Part shown: piece after piece, positions 1 through 8,774 of the stretch
Position numbering within the stretch: position 1 is the stretch's first letter
How the letters are laid out: each line of letters starts with the position of its first letter
Source of the DNA: Pontimicrobium aquaticum
GTDB taxonomy: Bacteria; Bacteroidota; Bacteroidia; Flavobacteriales; Flavobacteriaceae
Assembly (NCBI RefSeq): GCF_005047595.1
Contig: NZ_SUPL01000003.1
Span: 1 to 64,000, forward strand
Direction: 5' to 3'
Length of the DNA: 64,000 nucleotides
Notes under the pieces: generated by a model
What the model saw: only the letters and a program-made list of their open reading frames with translations
Told to the model about the DNA's origin: nothing
Databases searched by the model: none
Position numbers and translations under genes: made by a program

Positions 1-125
1 ACTTGCGATACTACTGCTAATTTAAAGCCCAAATTATAATCGCGCTGAGTACGCTTAACTCTTGATTGCTCTTTGTCTTTCATAATAAGTCGTTTTTGTG
101 TCAACTTATTTCAGGACGGGACACA
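1..125 (-). mobile_element. End of an IS3-type insertion sequence with the first 27 codons of its transposase OrfA
   Basis: Read on the minus strand, the element begins near 125 with TGTGTCCCGTCCTGA. The subterminal inverted repeat TGTGTC/GACACA lies at 120-125 and 97-102. An ORF starts at ATG 83 and runs off the left edge. Its first residues, MKDKEQSRVKRTQRDYNLGF, resemble the N-terminus of HTH-type OrfA proteins of IS3-family transposases common in Flavobacteriaceae. The family assignment comes from memory of these proteins; the element boundary is inferred from the TG...CA-type end and the drop in similarity to the bL31 downstream region. The rest lies outside the window, so completeness cannot be judged. 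Confidence 0.7.
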
Positions 126-133
126 CAAAATAA

Positions 134-162
134 AAAAGCCTTTCAATTATTGAAAGGCTTTT
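134..162 (-). terminator. Rho-independent terminator of the bL31 gene
   Basis: A 13-bp perfect stem (AAAAGCCTTTCAA with its complement) and a 3-nt loop are followed by a T-run on the minus strand. It lies 20 bp past the bL31 stop codon and about 9 bp from the IS end. Confidence 0.85.
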
Positions 163-182
163 AATATTTATGATAGCAAAAA

Positions 183-434
183 TTACTTTTTGAATTTTGC
201 GTATTTGTTTTTGAATTTATCGATACGTCCAGCAGTATCAACAAGTTTAGATTTACCTGTGTAATAAGGGTGAGACGTTCTTGAAATTTCCATTTTCACT
301 AATGGATATTCAACACCATCAACCTCTATTGTTTCACTAGTATCTGCTGTAGATTTTGTTAAAAACACATCGTCGTTAGACATATCTTTAAACGCTACTA
401 ATCTATAATTTTCTGGATGTATATCTTTTTTCAT
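183..434 (-). CDS. rpmE2: 50S ribosomal protein bL31, type B
   Basis: The 83-residue product is a component of the large ribosomal subunit. It begins [20 protein letters not shown] and carries the conserved core [20 protein letters not shown], diagnostic of bL31. The N-terminal CxxC pair of zinc-binding type A L31 is absent and the chain is longer, so it is the zinc-independent type B form. An in-frame GTG lies one codon upstream (437); I prefer the ATG at 434 because it matches the usual MKKDIHP start. It is a single gene with its own terminator. In other bacteria type B paralogues replace the zinc form under zinc shortage. Here it may be the only L31, which this window cannot show. Confidence 0.97.
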   Translation of the reverse strand: MKKDIHPENYRLVAFKDMSNDDVFLTKSTADTSETIEVDGVEYPLVKMEISRTSHPYYTGKSKLVDTAGRIDKFKNKYAKFKK

Positions 435-590
435 CACTTAAACTTTAAAATCGTTTCTTTTTTCGAGCTGCAAATTTAAGAATTTTTCATAAAACAACAA
501 CATATTATTTATTTTTTTATTCGTCTATTTTTACTGTAACATTTTTTACTTTTAACATACTAACTAAATTATTAACCAAAAATAACATTC

Positions 591-1118
591 ATGGAAAACT
601 CGATTAAATCAAGTGCTTTAAATTATGGACTTTATCTAGGAGGAGCTCTAGCATTAATAACCGTTGCAATATATGCCATTGACCTAAGTCTTATGGTTAA
701 TATGTGGCTTGGTATCTTTTTAATTTTAATAATTGTTGGATTTGGAGTAGTATCGACTGCTAAGTCCAAAGGAATTTTAGAAGGCTTTTTAAGCTTTAAA
801 CAGGCTTTTACCTCCTATTTTATTACAGTGGTAGTAGGTATCACAATCAGTACAGTTATAAGTGCTCTTCTATTTAATTTTATTGACCCAGAAGCTGCTA
901 TACAAATGAAAGAGATGACAGTACAGGCTACTATCAATATGTTGGAAGGTTTTGGTGCACCACCAGAATCAATTGCGGAAGCTGTTGAAAAGATTGAAAA
1001 TCAAAATCAGTTTGGCATTGGGGCATTAATTCAAAACCTTATTTGGAGTTTTGTTATTCAAGCAATATTAGGTCTTATTGTTGCAGCAATAATGAAAAGA
1101 TCTAACCCAGATGCTTAA
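591..1118 (+). CDS. DUF4199 family integral membrane protein
   Basis: The 175-residue protein has about four hydrophobic segments (near residues 12-33, 36-55, 72-95 and 146-168). A charged, probably exposed loop between the third and fourth is rich in Glu and Gln. The sequence matches the DUF4199 family of Bacteroidota, whose biochemical role is unknown. It is followed after 44 bp by a GT2 glycosyltransferase on the same strand, a pairing that is common in Flavobacteriaceae, so the two are probably co-transcribed. A role in cell-envelope glycolipid handling is a guess from that neighbour only. The ATG at 591 is the first in frame and precedes the first membrane segment directly. Confidence 0.85.
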   Translation: MENSIKSSALNYGLYLGGALALITVAIYAIDLSLMVNMWLGIFLILIIVGFGVVSTAKSKGILEGFLSFKQAFTSYFITVVVGITISTVISALLFNFIDPEAAIQMKEMTVQATINMLEGFGAPPESIAEAVEKIENQNQFGIGALIQNLIWSFVIQAILGLIVAAIMKRSNPDA

Positions 1119-1162
1119 ATAATTTCTTTATTTTTGACAAAGAATTTAGAAATTACTAAAAC

Positions 1163-2110
1163 ATGAACATATCAGTAGTTATTCCACTACTTAACGAGAA
1201 AGACTCATTAAACGAATTACATGATTGGATTGCAAATGTTATGCAATCCAATCATTTTTCGTACGAGATTATTTTTATTGACGATGGCAGTACTGATGGT
1301 TCATGGCAAACTATTGAAGCACTTTCGCAAAAAAACAATGCTGTAAAAGGCATTCGCTTTTTTAAAAACTACGGAAAATCGCAAGCTCTTCATGCTGGCT
1401 TCCTAGAAACTCAAGGCAATGTAATTATTACTATGGATGCCGATTTACAGGACAACCCTGAGGAAATTCCTGGGCTCTACAAAATGATTAGTGATGAGGG
1501 TTACGATTTGGTTTCTGGATGGAAAAAGAAACGTTACGACTCGGTTATTGCTAAAAACCTACCTTCAAAATTATTTAATTGGGCAGCTAGAAAGACCTCT
1601 GGAGTTAAGCTAAATGACTTTAATTGTGGTTTAAAAGCTTACAACAAAGAGGTGGTAAAAAGCATAAATGTGTATGGCGAAATGCATCGTTACATTCCTG
1701 TATTAGCTAAAAATGAAGGATTTAGCAATATTGGTGAAAAAATAGTGCAACATCAAGCACGTAAATACGGAAAAACAAAATTTGGTATGGAGCGGTTTAT
1801 AAATGGGTTTTTAGATTTAATTAGTATTTGGTTTTTATCTAAGTTTGGCAAACGACCTATGCACTTTTTTGGTGCTCTAGGAGCTTTAATGTTTTTTATA
1901 GGGTTTTGCTTTGCTATGTATTTAGGTATCGATAAACTATTTATTAATCCTGAAGGACGATTAATTACTCAAAGACCTCAGTTTTACATTGCACTAGTAA
2001 CTATGATTATTGGCACCCAGTTTTTTGTAGCTGGGTTTTTAGGAGAAATTATTTTACGCTCAAAAGAAGATAAAGATCGCTACAAAATCGATAAAAAAAT
2101 TAATTTATAA
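1163..2110 (+). CDS. Family 2 glycosyltransferase, polyprenyl-phosphate sugar transferase type
   Basis: The protein has 315 residues with a GT-A catalytic domain at about 1-220. It shows VVIPLLNE near the start, IDDGSTDG near 39-46 and the metal/nucleotide-sugar binding DADLQD near 91-96. Two membrane helices follow (about 233-258 and 270-296). This is the architecture of DPM1/GtrB-like enzymes that move a sugar from a nucleotide donor to a polyprenyl phosphate on the cytoplasmic face. The exact sugar and acceptor cannot be read from sequence. It lies directly behind the DUF4199 gene and 67 bp before a phosphohexomutase, fitting a role in sugar-precursor and envelope glycan metabolism. Confidence 0.9.
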   Translation: MNISVVIPLLNEKDSLNELHDWIANVMQSNHFSYEIIFIDDGSTDGSWQTIEALSQKNNAVKGIRFFKNYGKSQALHAGFLETQGNVIITMDADLQDNPEEIPGLYKMISDEGYDLVSGWKKKRYDSVIAKNLPSKLFNWAARKTSGVKLNDFNCGLKAYNKEVVKSINVYGEMHRYIPVLAKNEGFSNIGEKIVQHQARKYGKTKFGMERFINGFLDLISIWFLSKFGKRPMHFFGALGALMFFIGFCFAMYLGIDKLFINPEGRLITQRPQFYIALVTMIIGTQFFVAGFLGEIILRSKEDKDRYKIDKKINL

Positions 2111-2152
2111 GTTGTTAACGTTACTACAACAACGTTAGCTGAGCTAATTCGC

Positions 2153-2160
2153 TATTTTTG
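2153..2160 (+). promoter_or_regulatory. Bacteroidota -7 promoter box (TAnnTTTG)
   Basis: TATTTTTG lies 17 bp before the phosphohexomutase start and matches the TAnnTTTG consensus. No clear TTG -33 element is visible. A GTTGTT/AACAAC inverted repeat around 2111-2133 sits just upstream. Confidence 0.5.
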
Positions 2161-2177
2161 CATATAAAATTTAATCA

Positions 2178-3908
2178 ATGACTCATATTGAACCTCAAAT
2201 TCTAGATAGGGTAAATGCGTGGTTAACGCCTACTTTTGATACTGATACACAACAAGAAATAAAGGAGTTAATAGCTTCAAGTCCTAAAGAATTAAAAGAA
2301 AGTTTTTACAAGGATTTAGAATTCGGAACTGGTGGTATGCGAGGTGTTATGGGAGTTGGCACCAACCGAATGAACAAATACACCATTGGTAAGAATACCC
2401 AAGGATTAAGTAATTATTTACAACAATCCTTTCCAAATGAGCAATTAAAGGTTGCTATTGCTTACGATTGCCGACATAATAGCAAAGCATTTGCAAAAAT
2501 TGTAGCTAATGTTTTTTCGGCAAACAATATTAAAGCGTATTTGTTTGAAGATTTGCGTCCAACACCAGAATTATCTTTTGCTTTAAAACATTTAAATTGT
2601 CATTGTGGTATTGTATTAACAGCATCACATAATCCTCCAGAATACAATGGTTATAAAGTATATTGGCAGGATGGCGGACAAATAGTGCCTCCACAGGATA
2701 CTAATATTATTACTGAAATTAACAAACTAGACTATTCCGAAATTAATTTTGAAGCAAATGAAACACTTATTCAATATATAGGGAAAGACATTGATGATGT
2801 GTTTATAAATGCCTCTATAAAAAACGGAAGCTTTAATACCACTAAAACTGCCAAGGAAAACTTAAATGTCGTCTTTACATCATTACACGGAACTTCTATA
2901 ACCATTATTCCCGAAACGCTAAAAAAAGCAGGTTATACAAATGTTCATATTGTTAAGGAGCAAGAAATTCCTAATGGTAATTTTCCAACAGTAGATTCAC
3001 CTAACCCAGAAGAGCCTGCAGCCTTAAAAATGGCGTTAGAATTAGCCGATAAAGTAAATGGAGATATTGTTATTGGCACCGATCCTGATAGTGACAGAGT
3101 TGGTATTGCGGTGAGAGACATAGATGGTAATATGAAGCTGCTAAACGGAAACCAAACAATGGTAGTCATGACCGAGTTCTTATTAAAACAATGGAGAGGT
3201 CAAAACAAAATTCAAGGTAAAGAATTTATTGGTTCTACAATAGTCTCCACACCAATGATGGAAAATTTAGCATCACATTATAATGTGGAGTGCAAAATTG
3301 GACTAACAGGTTTTAAGTGGATTGCTAAAATGATTAAAGATTTTCCAGAACTTGATTTTATTGGAGGAGGCGAAGAGAGCTTTGGCTTTATGGTTGGAGA
3401 TTTTGTAAGAGATAAGGATGCTGTTACCTCTACCCTTTTAGCATGTGAAATTGCGGCACAAGCAAAAGCAAAAGGAAGTTCGTTTTTTAAAGAGCTTATC
3501 AACTTATATACAACACATGGTTTCTATAAAGAACGCTTAATTTCTATGACAAAGAAAGGCATAGAAGGTGCTGAAGAAATTAAGCAAATGATGATTGATG
3601 CAAGGAAAAACCCATTGCAACAGGTAAATGGCAGTAAGGTTGTAAAAATAGAAGACTATCAATTATCCATTGCTAAAAACTTGGTGACTGGTTCAGAAAC
3701 CATTATAGATGTCCCAAAATCTAATGTGCTTATTTACTATACTCAAGATGGCAGTAAAATAGCCCTTAGGCCAAGTGGTACCGAACCAAAAATTAAGTTT
3801 TATATTAGCGTAAACACAACATTAGACAATGTGGCAGCATTTAAAACTACGGAACAACTTTTGGAAGCAAAGATTGATGCCATCATTAAAGATATGAAAC
3901 TTAATTAA
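2178..3908 (+). CDS. Phosphohexomutase (phosphoglucomutase/phosphomannomutase family)
   Basis: The 576-residue enzyme moves a phosphate between C1 and C6 of a hexose. All four signature regions of the alpha-D-phosphohexomutase family are present: the phosphoserine loop TASHNP at 148-153 (Ser150), the Mg-binding TDPDSDR at 301-307, the sugar loop GGEESFGF near 396-403 and the phosphate-binding RPSGTEPK near 531-538. The length fits the PGM2-like subgroup of about 570-580 residues; whether glucose, mannose or pentose phosphate is preferred cannot be told. Its stop codon overlaps the start of the ABC exporter (TAATG), so translation of the two is probably coupled. Confidence 0.95.
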   Translation: MTHIEPQILDRVNAWLTPTFDTDTQQEIKELIASSPKELKESFYKDLEFGTGGMRGVMGVGTNRMNKYTIGKNTQGLSNYLQQSFPNEQLKVAIAYDCRHNSKAFAKIVANVFSANNIKAYLFEDLRPTPELSFALKHLNCHCGIVLTASHNPPEYNGYKVYWQDGGQIVPPQDTNIITEINKLDYSEINFEANETLIQYIGKDIDDVFINASIKNGSFNTTKTAKENLNVVFTSLHGTSITIIPETLKKAGYTNVHIVKEQEIPNGNFPTVDSPNPEEPAALKMALELADKVNGDIVIGTDPDSDRVGIAVRDIDGNMKLLNGNQTMVVMTEFLLKQWRGQNKIQGKEFIGSTIVSTPMMENLASHYNVECKIGLTGFKWIAKMIKDFPELDFIGGGEESFGFMVGDFVRDKDAVTSTLLACEIAAQAKAKGSSFFKELINLYTTHGFYKERLISMTKKGIEGAEEIKQMMIDARKNPLQQVNGSKVVKIEDYQLSIAKNLVTGSETIIDVPKSNVLIYYTQDGSKIALRPSGTEPKIKFYISVNTTLDNVAAFKTTEQLLEAKIDAIIKDMKLN

Positions 3909-5734
3909 TGGATTATTTAAAAAAACTATCACGTTTTATTATACCATACAAAAAGTATGGAATATTAAACATAATCTGTAATATTTTTTATGCGCTGTTT
4001 AGTACATTAGCTATGGTATCTCTAATGCCAATGATTAATGTGCTCTTTGGTGAAAACGAAAAAGTCTATACAAAGCCTACCTATGAAGGCTTAAAAAAAC
4101 TAAAAGTATATGCAGAAGATAGCTTAAATTACTTTATTACATCAACTACCGATAGTCAAGGACCTCAACAAGCTTTGTTATACATGATTATTCTAATTAT
4201 AAGCTTATTCCTATTAAAAAACATCTTTAATTATCTAGCACTATACTTTATTACCTTTTTAAGGAATGGTGTATTAAAAGATTTACGAAATGAGGTTTAC
4301 CACAAAGTTTTAACATTGCCTATTTCTTATTATTCTGAGAAAAGAAAAGGCGATATTATAGCTAGAATTTCTGGAGATGTAAACGAAGTTAAAAACTCTC
4401 TATTAGCAGTGCTAGAATTAATAGTGAAAGAACCATTAACTATTGCTTTTGCAATATTAGCGATGTTCTCAATTTCAGTGAAGCTAACAATATTTGTTTT
4501 TCTTTTCATTCCAATTTCTGGATTTATTATTTCTAGAATTGGTAAAAGCTTAAAAAGAAAATCTGATCGTGTACAAAAAGAACAAGGTGTGTTTTTATCT
4601 ACTTTAGAAGAAACACTTTCTGGACTTAAAGTAATAAAAGGATTTAATGCTGAAGGTAAATTCAACAAGAAGTTTCAGGAATCTACAAATAAATTTTACA
4701 ACTTTTCCAATATTTTGCTAAACAGACAAAATCTAGCTTCTCCAACAAGTGAATTTCTAGGTATTGTCTCTATTGCAGCGCTTTTATGGTATGGTGGCTC
4801 AATGGTTTTAATAGAAAAAACATTATCTGGTGGTGCTTTTATTACTTATATGGCTTTAGCATATCAAATACTAACGCCTGCAAAAGCTATATCAAAAGCC
4901 AGCTATAAAGTTAAAGCTGGAAATGCAGCTGCTGATAGAATATTAGAAGTTATAGAAACTCATTCACCATTAGAGGATAAACCAAACACAACTACAAAAC
5001 ACGATTTTACAAATAGTATAAAACTTGAAAATGTTTCCTTTAAATACGAAGATGACTTAGTTTTAAGGAATTTCTCGATTAATGTTCCTAAAGGCAAAAC
5101 CGTTGCTTTAGTTGGACAATCTGGAAGTGGAAAAAGTACCATTGCTAACTTAGTTACACGATTCTATGACGTAACTGAAGGAAAAATAACTATTGATGGT
5201 ACCAATATTAAAGATATTACCAAGCACTCACTAAGGAGCCTTATAGGCTTAGTCACACAAGATTCCATTTTATTTAACGATACTGTAAAAAACAACATCC
5301 TTCTAGGTGACGAAAATGCAACAGATGAACAAGTGATTGAGGCTTTAAAAATTGCTAATGCCTGGGAGTTTGTTAAAGATCTTCCAGAAGGCATCAACAC
5401 TAATATTGGAGACTCTGGAAATAAGCTGTCTGGTGGACAAAAACAACGTTTAAGCATTGCTAGAGCAGTTTTAAAAAATCCACCAATCATGATTCTCGAC
5501 GAAGCAACCTCAGCTTTAGATACCGAAAGCGAACGATTAGTACAAGTAGCTTTAGAAAACATGATGAAAAACAGAACCTCAATTGTTATTGCACATCGCT
5601 TATCCACTATTCAAAATGCTGATGAAATTATTGTTATACAAAAAGGTGAAATTGTAGAGCAAGGTAAGCATCAAGAACTTCTCGATAAAGGTGCTGTTTA
5701 TAGCAATTTAATTGCTATGCAATCTTTTCAGTAA
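3908..5734 (+). CDS. ABC exporter, fused permease and ATPase (MsbA-like)
   Basis: The 608-residue half-transporter has a six-helix type I exporter membrane domain (about 1-330) and a C-terminal nucleotide-binding domain. The latter contains Walker A GQSGSGKST (near 402), the signature LSGGQKQR (near 507), Walker B IMILDEAT and the H-loop IVIAHRLST. A loop of about 60 residues between the first two helices (about 46-100) is longer than in E. coli MsbA. Likely substrates are lipid A-type lipids or other hydrophobic envelope compounds, but peptide or drug export cannot be excluded. It overlaps the mutase gene by one base and ends the operon, followed by a strong terminator. Confidence 0.93.
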   Translation: MDYLKKLSRFIIPYKKYGILNIICNIFYALFSTLAMVSLMPMINVLFGENEKVYTKPTYEGLKKLKVYAEDSLNYFITSTTDSQGPQQALLYMIILIISLFLLKNIFNYLALYFITFLRNGVLKDLRNEVYHKVLTLPISYYSEKRKGDIIARISGDVNEVKNSLLAVLELIVKEPLTIAFAILAMFSISVKLTIFVFLFIPISGFIISRIGKSLKRKSDRVQKEQGVFLSTLEETLSGLKVIKGFNAEGKFNKKFQESTNKFYNFSNILLNRQNLASPTSEFLGIVSIAALLWYGGSMVLIEKTLSGGAFITYMALAYQILTPAKAISKASYKVKAGNAAADRILEVIETHSPLEDKPNTTTKHDFTNSIKLENVSFKYEDDLVLRNFSINVPKGKTVALVGQSGSGKSTIANLVTRFYDVTEGKITIDGTNIKDITKHSLRSLIGLVTQDSILFNDTVKNNILLGDENATDEQVIEALKIANAWEFVKDLPEGINTNIGDSGNKLSGGQKQRLSIARAVLKNPPIMILDEATSALDTESERLVQVALENMMKNRTSIVIAHRLSTIQNADEIIVIQKGEIVEQGKHQELLDKGAVYSNLIAMQSFQ

Positions 5735-5762
5735 ATTAAAATTTAAGAGACTTATAAAAATA

Positions 5763-5796
5763 AGAAAAGGATGTAATTTGGGTAACATCCTTTTCT
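5763..5796 (+). terminator. Rho-independent terminator after the ABC exporter
   Basis: A 12-bp perfect stem (AGAAAAGGATGT and complement) encloses a 10-nt loop, 28 bp after the stop codon. Its 3' arm supplies the TTTTCT run. Confidence 0.75.
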
Positions 5797-5800
5797 CGAT

Positions 5801-5829
5801 TATTACCAATCTTGGGGGAAATGGTAATA
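5801..5829. repeat. Hairpin with an 8-bp perfect stem and a G-rich loop
   Basis: TATTACCA and TGGTAATA enclose a 13-nt loop that contains a run of five G. It follows the terminator directly and precedes the sigma-factor operon by about 210 bp. Function unknown; it could be an operator or the 5' part of a leader. Confidence 0.45.
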
Positions 5830-5893
5830 CTTAGTAGGTTAAGACGGTGTAAACATATAACATATTTTAGTTCTAAGCAAGAAAAAAATGCAT

Positions 5894-5926
5894 TTTATCG
5901 ATATTATTTTACACTTTATCGATAAA
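5894..5926. promoter_or_regulatory. Tandem TTTATCGATA sites, possible operator
   Basis: TTTATCGATA at 5894-5903 recurs at 5915-5924, where it extends to the perfect palindrome TTTATCGATAAA. The copies start 21 bp apart, i.e. two helical turns, on the same face of the DNA. They lie about 115-150 bp upstream of the ECF sigma gene. The rest of the 307-bp gap 5735-6041 shows only AT-rich sequence. Confidence 0.4.
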
Positions 5927-6041
5927 AAGTACATCAAACAACTAATTATCAATTGATTATAATGTTTGAAAAAATTTAAAAAATATCATCAAAGTGATTA
6001 AACTTTTCATAAATTCAAAAGTCTAAAAAGAAAACAGTTTT

Positions 6042-6584
6042 TTGAATAGCGAAGATTTTTTATTATTACAACTTAAGTCACCTTCTACCAGAGAAAAAGC
6101 ATTTAGGGAGCTAATTACACTTTATAAAGAGCGTTTATATTGGCATATACGTAAAATGGTTATATCTCATGATGATGCAGATGATGTATTACAAAACACT
6201 TTTATTAAAGTATTTAAAAATATAGATAAATTTAAAGGAGATAGTAAGTTGTTTTCCTGGATGTATCGCATAGCTACTAATGAAGCTATTACACATTTAA
6301 ACAAAAATGCTAAACATGTACAAATGAGCAATGAAGAAATACAATCTAACACAGTTAATAATTTAACTTCTGATGTATACTTTGAAGGAAACGATATTCA
6401 ACTTAAATTACAAAAAGCAATTGCTACATTACCACAAAAACAGCAGTTAGTATTTAATATGAAGTATTTTGAGGATTTAAAATATAAGGATATGGCTGAC
6501 ATTTTAGAAACTAGCGAAGGTGCTTTAAAAGCATCTTACCATATAGCAGTAAAAAAAATTGAAGCTTATTTAACTGGCAATTAA
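6042..6584 (+). CDS. ECF-type RNA polymerase sigma factor
   Basis: The 180-residue protein has a sigma-70 region 2 (about 15-90, with DDADDVLQNTFIKVFKNI and FSWMYRIATNEAI) and a region 4 HTH (about 125-178, with LPQKQQLVFNMKYFEDLKY). This is the two-domain ECF layout. It would direct RNA polymerase to a stress or envelope regulon. The start is a TTG at 6042: no in-frame ATG precedes region 2, and the family usually begins about 15-20 residues before it. The next two genes, a one-helix membrane protein and a Spy-like periplasmic protein, follow within 34 and 16 bp, as expected for a sigma factor with its own signalling partners. Confidence 0.92.
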   Translation: MNSEDFLLLQLKSPSTREKAFRELITLYKERLYWHIRKMVISHDDADDVLQNTFIKVFKNIDKFKGDSKLFSWMYRIATNEAITHLNKNAKHVQMSNEEIQSNTVNNLTSDVYFEGNDIQLKLQKAIATLPQKQQLVFNMKYFEDLKYKDMADILETSEGALKASYHIAVKKIEAYLTGN

Positions 6585-6618
6585 ACCTTTTAATGAAATT
6601 ATAGTCTAACTAATAACC

Positions 6619-7128
6619 ATGAAAAAATTAAACAACATAAAAAAAACTGGCTTTGAAGTTCCAAAAGATTACTTTCATAATATGGAAGATAAAATAATGG
6701 ATGCTATCAAACTAAACGATGCGCTCCAAAATATGGGTGATGCTGGTTTTAAAGCTCCTGAAGGATATTTTGATGCTTTGGAAGATGTTGTTTTAACTAA
6801 AATTAAAGACAGTAAAAATCCAAAAGTTATTTCCCTTTTCAATAAGCAAACACTTATGTACATCTCTGGAGTGGCTGCTGCAATACTCATAATGTTTAGC
6901 GTGTTTTGGAATAAAAATGAAGTGTCAATCGATACAATAGAAGCCGAACTCGTAGAAAACTACTTTATTGAACAAGGTATAAACACTTATGAAATAGCGT
7001 CTTTATTAACTGAAGATAATAACGATATAAATTTAGACATAGAACTATTTGATGACACTTTTAATGACGATTCTTTAGAGGATTACCTATTAGAGAATGT
7101 TAATTTAGAAGATTTCATCGACCAATAA
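6619..7128 (+). CDS. Single-pass membrane protein, probable anti-sigma partner
   Basis: The 169-residue protein has an N-terminal cytoplasmic part holding two similar short motifs (FEVPKDYFHNMEDKI near 13 and FKAPEGYFDALEDVV near 46). One membrane helix follows (about 80-98), then an acidic C-terminal part full of Asp and Glu. No zinc-binding HxxxCxxC motif of classical ZAS anti-sigma factors is visible. The repeated P-x-x-YF-x-x-xED motif is typical of unnamed proteins encoded behind ECF sigma genes in Flavobacteriaceae. Its place directly after the sigma gene, and the topology, suggest it holds the sigma factor at the membrane; this is inference from position. Confidence 0.75.
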   Translation: MKKLNNIKKTGFEVPKDYFHNMEDKIMDAIKLNDALQNMGDAGFKAPEGYFDALEDVVLTKIKDSKNPKVISLFNKQTLMYISGVAAAILIMFSVFWNKNEVSIDTIEAELVENYFIEQGINTYEIASLLTEDNNDINLDIELFDDTFNDDSLEDYLLENVNLEDFIDQ

Positions 7129-7144
7129 CAACAACAATAACAAA

Positions 7145-7606
7145 ATGAGAAAAATAATAACTCCCTTATTACTATTAATCTTTTGCTTCTCGGCTTATGC
7201 ACAATCGGGAGGAAAAGATTGGAGACAACAAATAAAAGCTCAAAAAGTAGCTTTTATTACTGAGCAATTAAGCTTAACTCCAAAAGAAGCACAAAAATTT
7301 TGGCCTATCTATAATACATACGAAGACAAATTACACCAAATACGTCGTAATGACGAAAGAGCTTTAAGAGATGCCATGAAAAAAGAAAATCTAACCGAAA
7401 AAGAAGCACAAGATATTATAGATCAATACTTGGCTATTGAGAATAAAACGCATCTTGCCAAACAACAACTAATTAAAGATTTGGGTAATGTAATTACACC
7501 TCAGAAAATAATTAAATTAAAAATTGCAGAAGATGCCTTTAATAGAAAACTTATGGAGTCCTACAGACAAAGGCGTGCTCAACGTATGAAAAACAAAAAA
7601 CCTTAA
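7145..7606 (+). CDS. Secreted Spy/CpxP-like helical protein
   Basis: The 153-residue product has a clear signal peptide (about 1-20, ending AYAQS). The mature part is highly charged and alpha-helical, with a LTPKEAQKFWPIYNTYEDKL segment resembling the LTxxQ-type repeats of periplasmic Spy/CpxP proteins, and a very basic C-terminus. In Proteobacteria such proteins sense or chaperone misfolded envelope proteins. Here it closes the ECF sigma operon (16 bp after the preceding gene), so a periplasmic input or output of that sigma system is likely. It is followed at once by a bidirectional terminator. Confidence 0.8.
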   Translation: MRKIITPLLLLIFCFSAYAQSGGKDWRQQIKAQKVAFITEQLSLTPKEAQKFWPIYNTYEDKLHQIRRNDERALRDAMKKENLTEKEAQDIIDQYLAIENKTHLAKQQLIKDLGNVITPQKIIKLKIAEDAFNRKLMESYRQRRAQRMKNKKP

Positions 7607-7607
7607 A

Positions 7608-7636
7608 CAAAAAGAGAAGCATCAGCTTCTCTTTTT
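7608..7636. terminator. Bidirectional terminator between convergent genes
   Basis: AAAAGAGAAGC and GCTTCTCTTTT pair around a 4-nt loop with A- and T-runs on either side. It separates the sigma operon from the convergent BNR lipoprotein gene and can serve both. Confidence 0.88.
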
Positions 7637-8674
7637 TTATTTTAATGTTATTTTACTAATACGTCCACTTCCAGCTGCATAAGCTGTAGTTTCATCAATG
7701 AATCGTATCGTAAAAAAACCTTCGTCGCTTATAGTTTTCCAAGTCTCTCCACCGTCATTACTATAGTCTATTCCTTTAAAGCCAACCGCAACTAACTCTT
7801 GACCATTTCGGTTTGGAATGTACTGCACGCAGCTTCTATAATTTGGTGTTTGTCCATCTGCAACCAGTTTCCAAGTTTTTCCACCATCAATGGTTTTAGC
7901 CTTATTGCCTTTGTTACTATCAGGGTTTGTGTAATCACCACCAATAGCAAAACCATGTAGTTCATCATAAAAATCTACAGAGTAAATCCCTTCTGTATCT
8001 TTATCATTAACAATTGGCGTACTAACAAATTCCCATGTTTTCCCTTTATCCGCTGAGTAATAAATTCTTCCAGCTGTAGTGGCAACCCAAGTGTTATCTC
8101 CTACAATAACAATATTGGTATTACTGGCAGCAAATGCACCTTCTCCATCCTTCGCTGGAGGTAATTGGTCACAAGGTAGTTTTGTCCAAGTATTCCCTCC
8201 ATCACGTGTAATAATTATGGATATACAACCATCAATACTATCACCAATGGCAATACCTTCATTATCATTCCAAAAATTCATAGCGTCATAAAACACATTG
8301 TCATGATCTTCTCTATACACCAATTGCATTCCAGAATTTGTAGTCTTGTATAATAATGCAGGATTTGCAACGGTTAACATAAAAAAGTCGGTACTTGTAT
8401 GCGCAACAGATCTAAAGCTAAATTTTAAAGAGTCTTGTTTTTGCTTAGAAATATTCCAAGTATTCTTAGCTGGATCATACAATCCAAATGAATTATTATT
8501 AGCTGCAAAAGCTAAACCATCATCATCCAAAATATCAATTGCTCTTACACTTAAAAGCGAATCTTCTAAAATAGTTTCTACTTCAACTGTGTTAAAATCT
8601 CGAGGAATAAATTTTTCTTCAGTTTTACATGAAAAGAATGAAATTAAAAGAAATAAGGTTATTAGTTGTTTCAT
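7637..8674 (-). CDS. BNR/Ycf48-like beta-propeller lipoprotein
   Basis: The 345-residue protein has a lipoprotein signal (MKQLITLFLLISFFSCKTEE, lipobox Cys at about 16). A propeller of BNR-type repeats follows, shown by several copies of DGGxTW (RDGGNTWTK, DKGKTWEF, DGGKTWKL, DGGETWKT). Such propellers are close to plant/cyanobacterial Ycf48 and are often annotated as oxidoreductases without proof. I chose the ATG at 8674 because it starts the signal peptide; a longer in-frame ORF up to 8719 would put 15 hydrophobic but non-signal residues in front. It stands alone, divergent from the methyltransferase gene, and probably sits on the inner leaflet of the outer membrane. Confidence 0.85.
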   Translation of the reverse strand: MKQLITLFLLISFFSCKTEEKFIPRDFNTVEVETILEDSLLSVRAIDILDDDGLAFAANNNSFGLYDPAKNTWNISKQKQDSLKFSFRSVAHTSTDFFMLTVANPALLYKTTNSGMQLVYREDHDNVFYDAMNFWNDNEGIAIGDSIDGCISIIITRDGGNTWTKLPCDQLPPAKDGEGAFAASNTNIVIVGDNTWVATTAGRIYYSADKGKTWEFVSTPIVNDKDTEGIYSVDFYDELHGFAIGGDYTNPDSNKGNKAKTIDGGKTWKLVADGQTPNYRSCVQYIPNRNGQELVAVGFKGIDYSNDGGETWKTISDEGFFTIRFIDETTAYAAGSGRISKITLK

Positions 8675-8748
8675 TTTTAAAGTTTTTATAAAAATAGAAA
8701 ACTCAATGAATAAACACACAAAGCATTTAACAAATAAACTTTTTAAAC

Positions 8749-8756
8749 TACCTTTG
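8749..8756 (+). promoter_or_regulatory. -7 promoter box for the rRNA methyltransferase
   Basis: TACCTTTG matches TAnnTTTG exactly, 18 bp before the ATG at 8775. This leaves a very short leader. Confidence 0.55.
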
Positions 8757-8774
8757 CATGTTTAAATTATTGAG

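Noticed and set aside
4330-5607. Minus-strand ORFs of 112, 60 and 147 codons
   Set aside because: They lie fully within the ABC exporter gene, show no domain pattern and are opposite-frame shadows.
8346-8765. Plus-strand ORF of 139 codons before the methyltransferase gene
   Set aside because: It overlaps the BNR lipoprotein gene in antisense and has no family features; the lipoprotein has a clear signal peptide and repeats.
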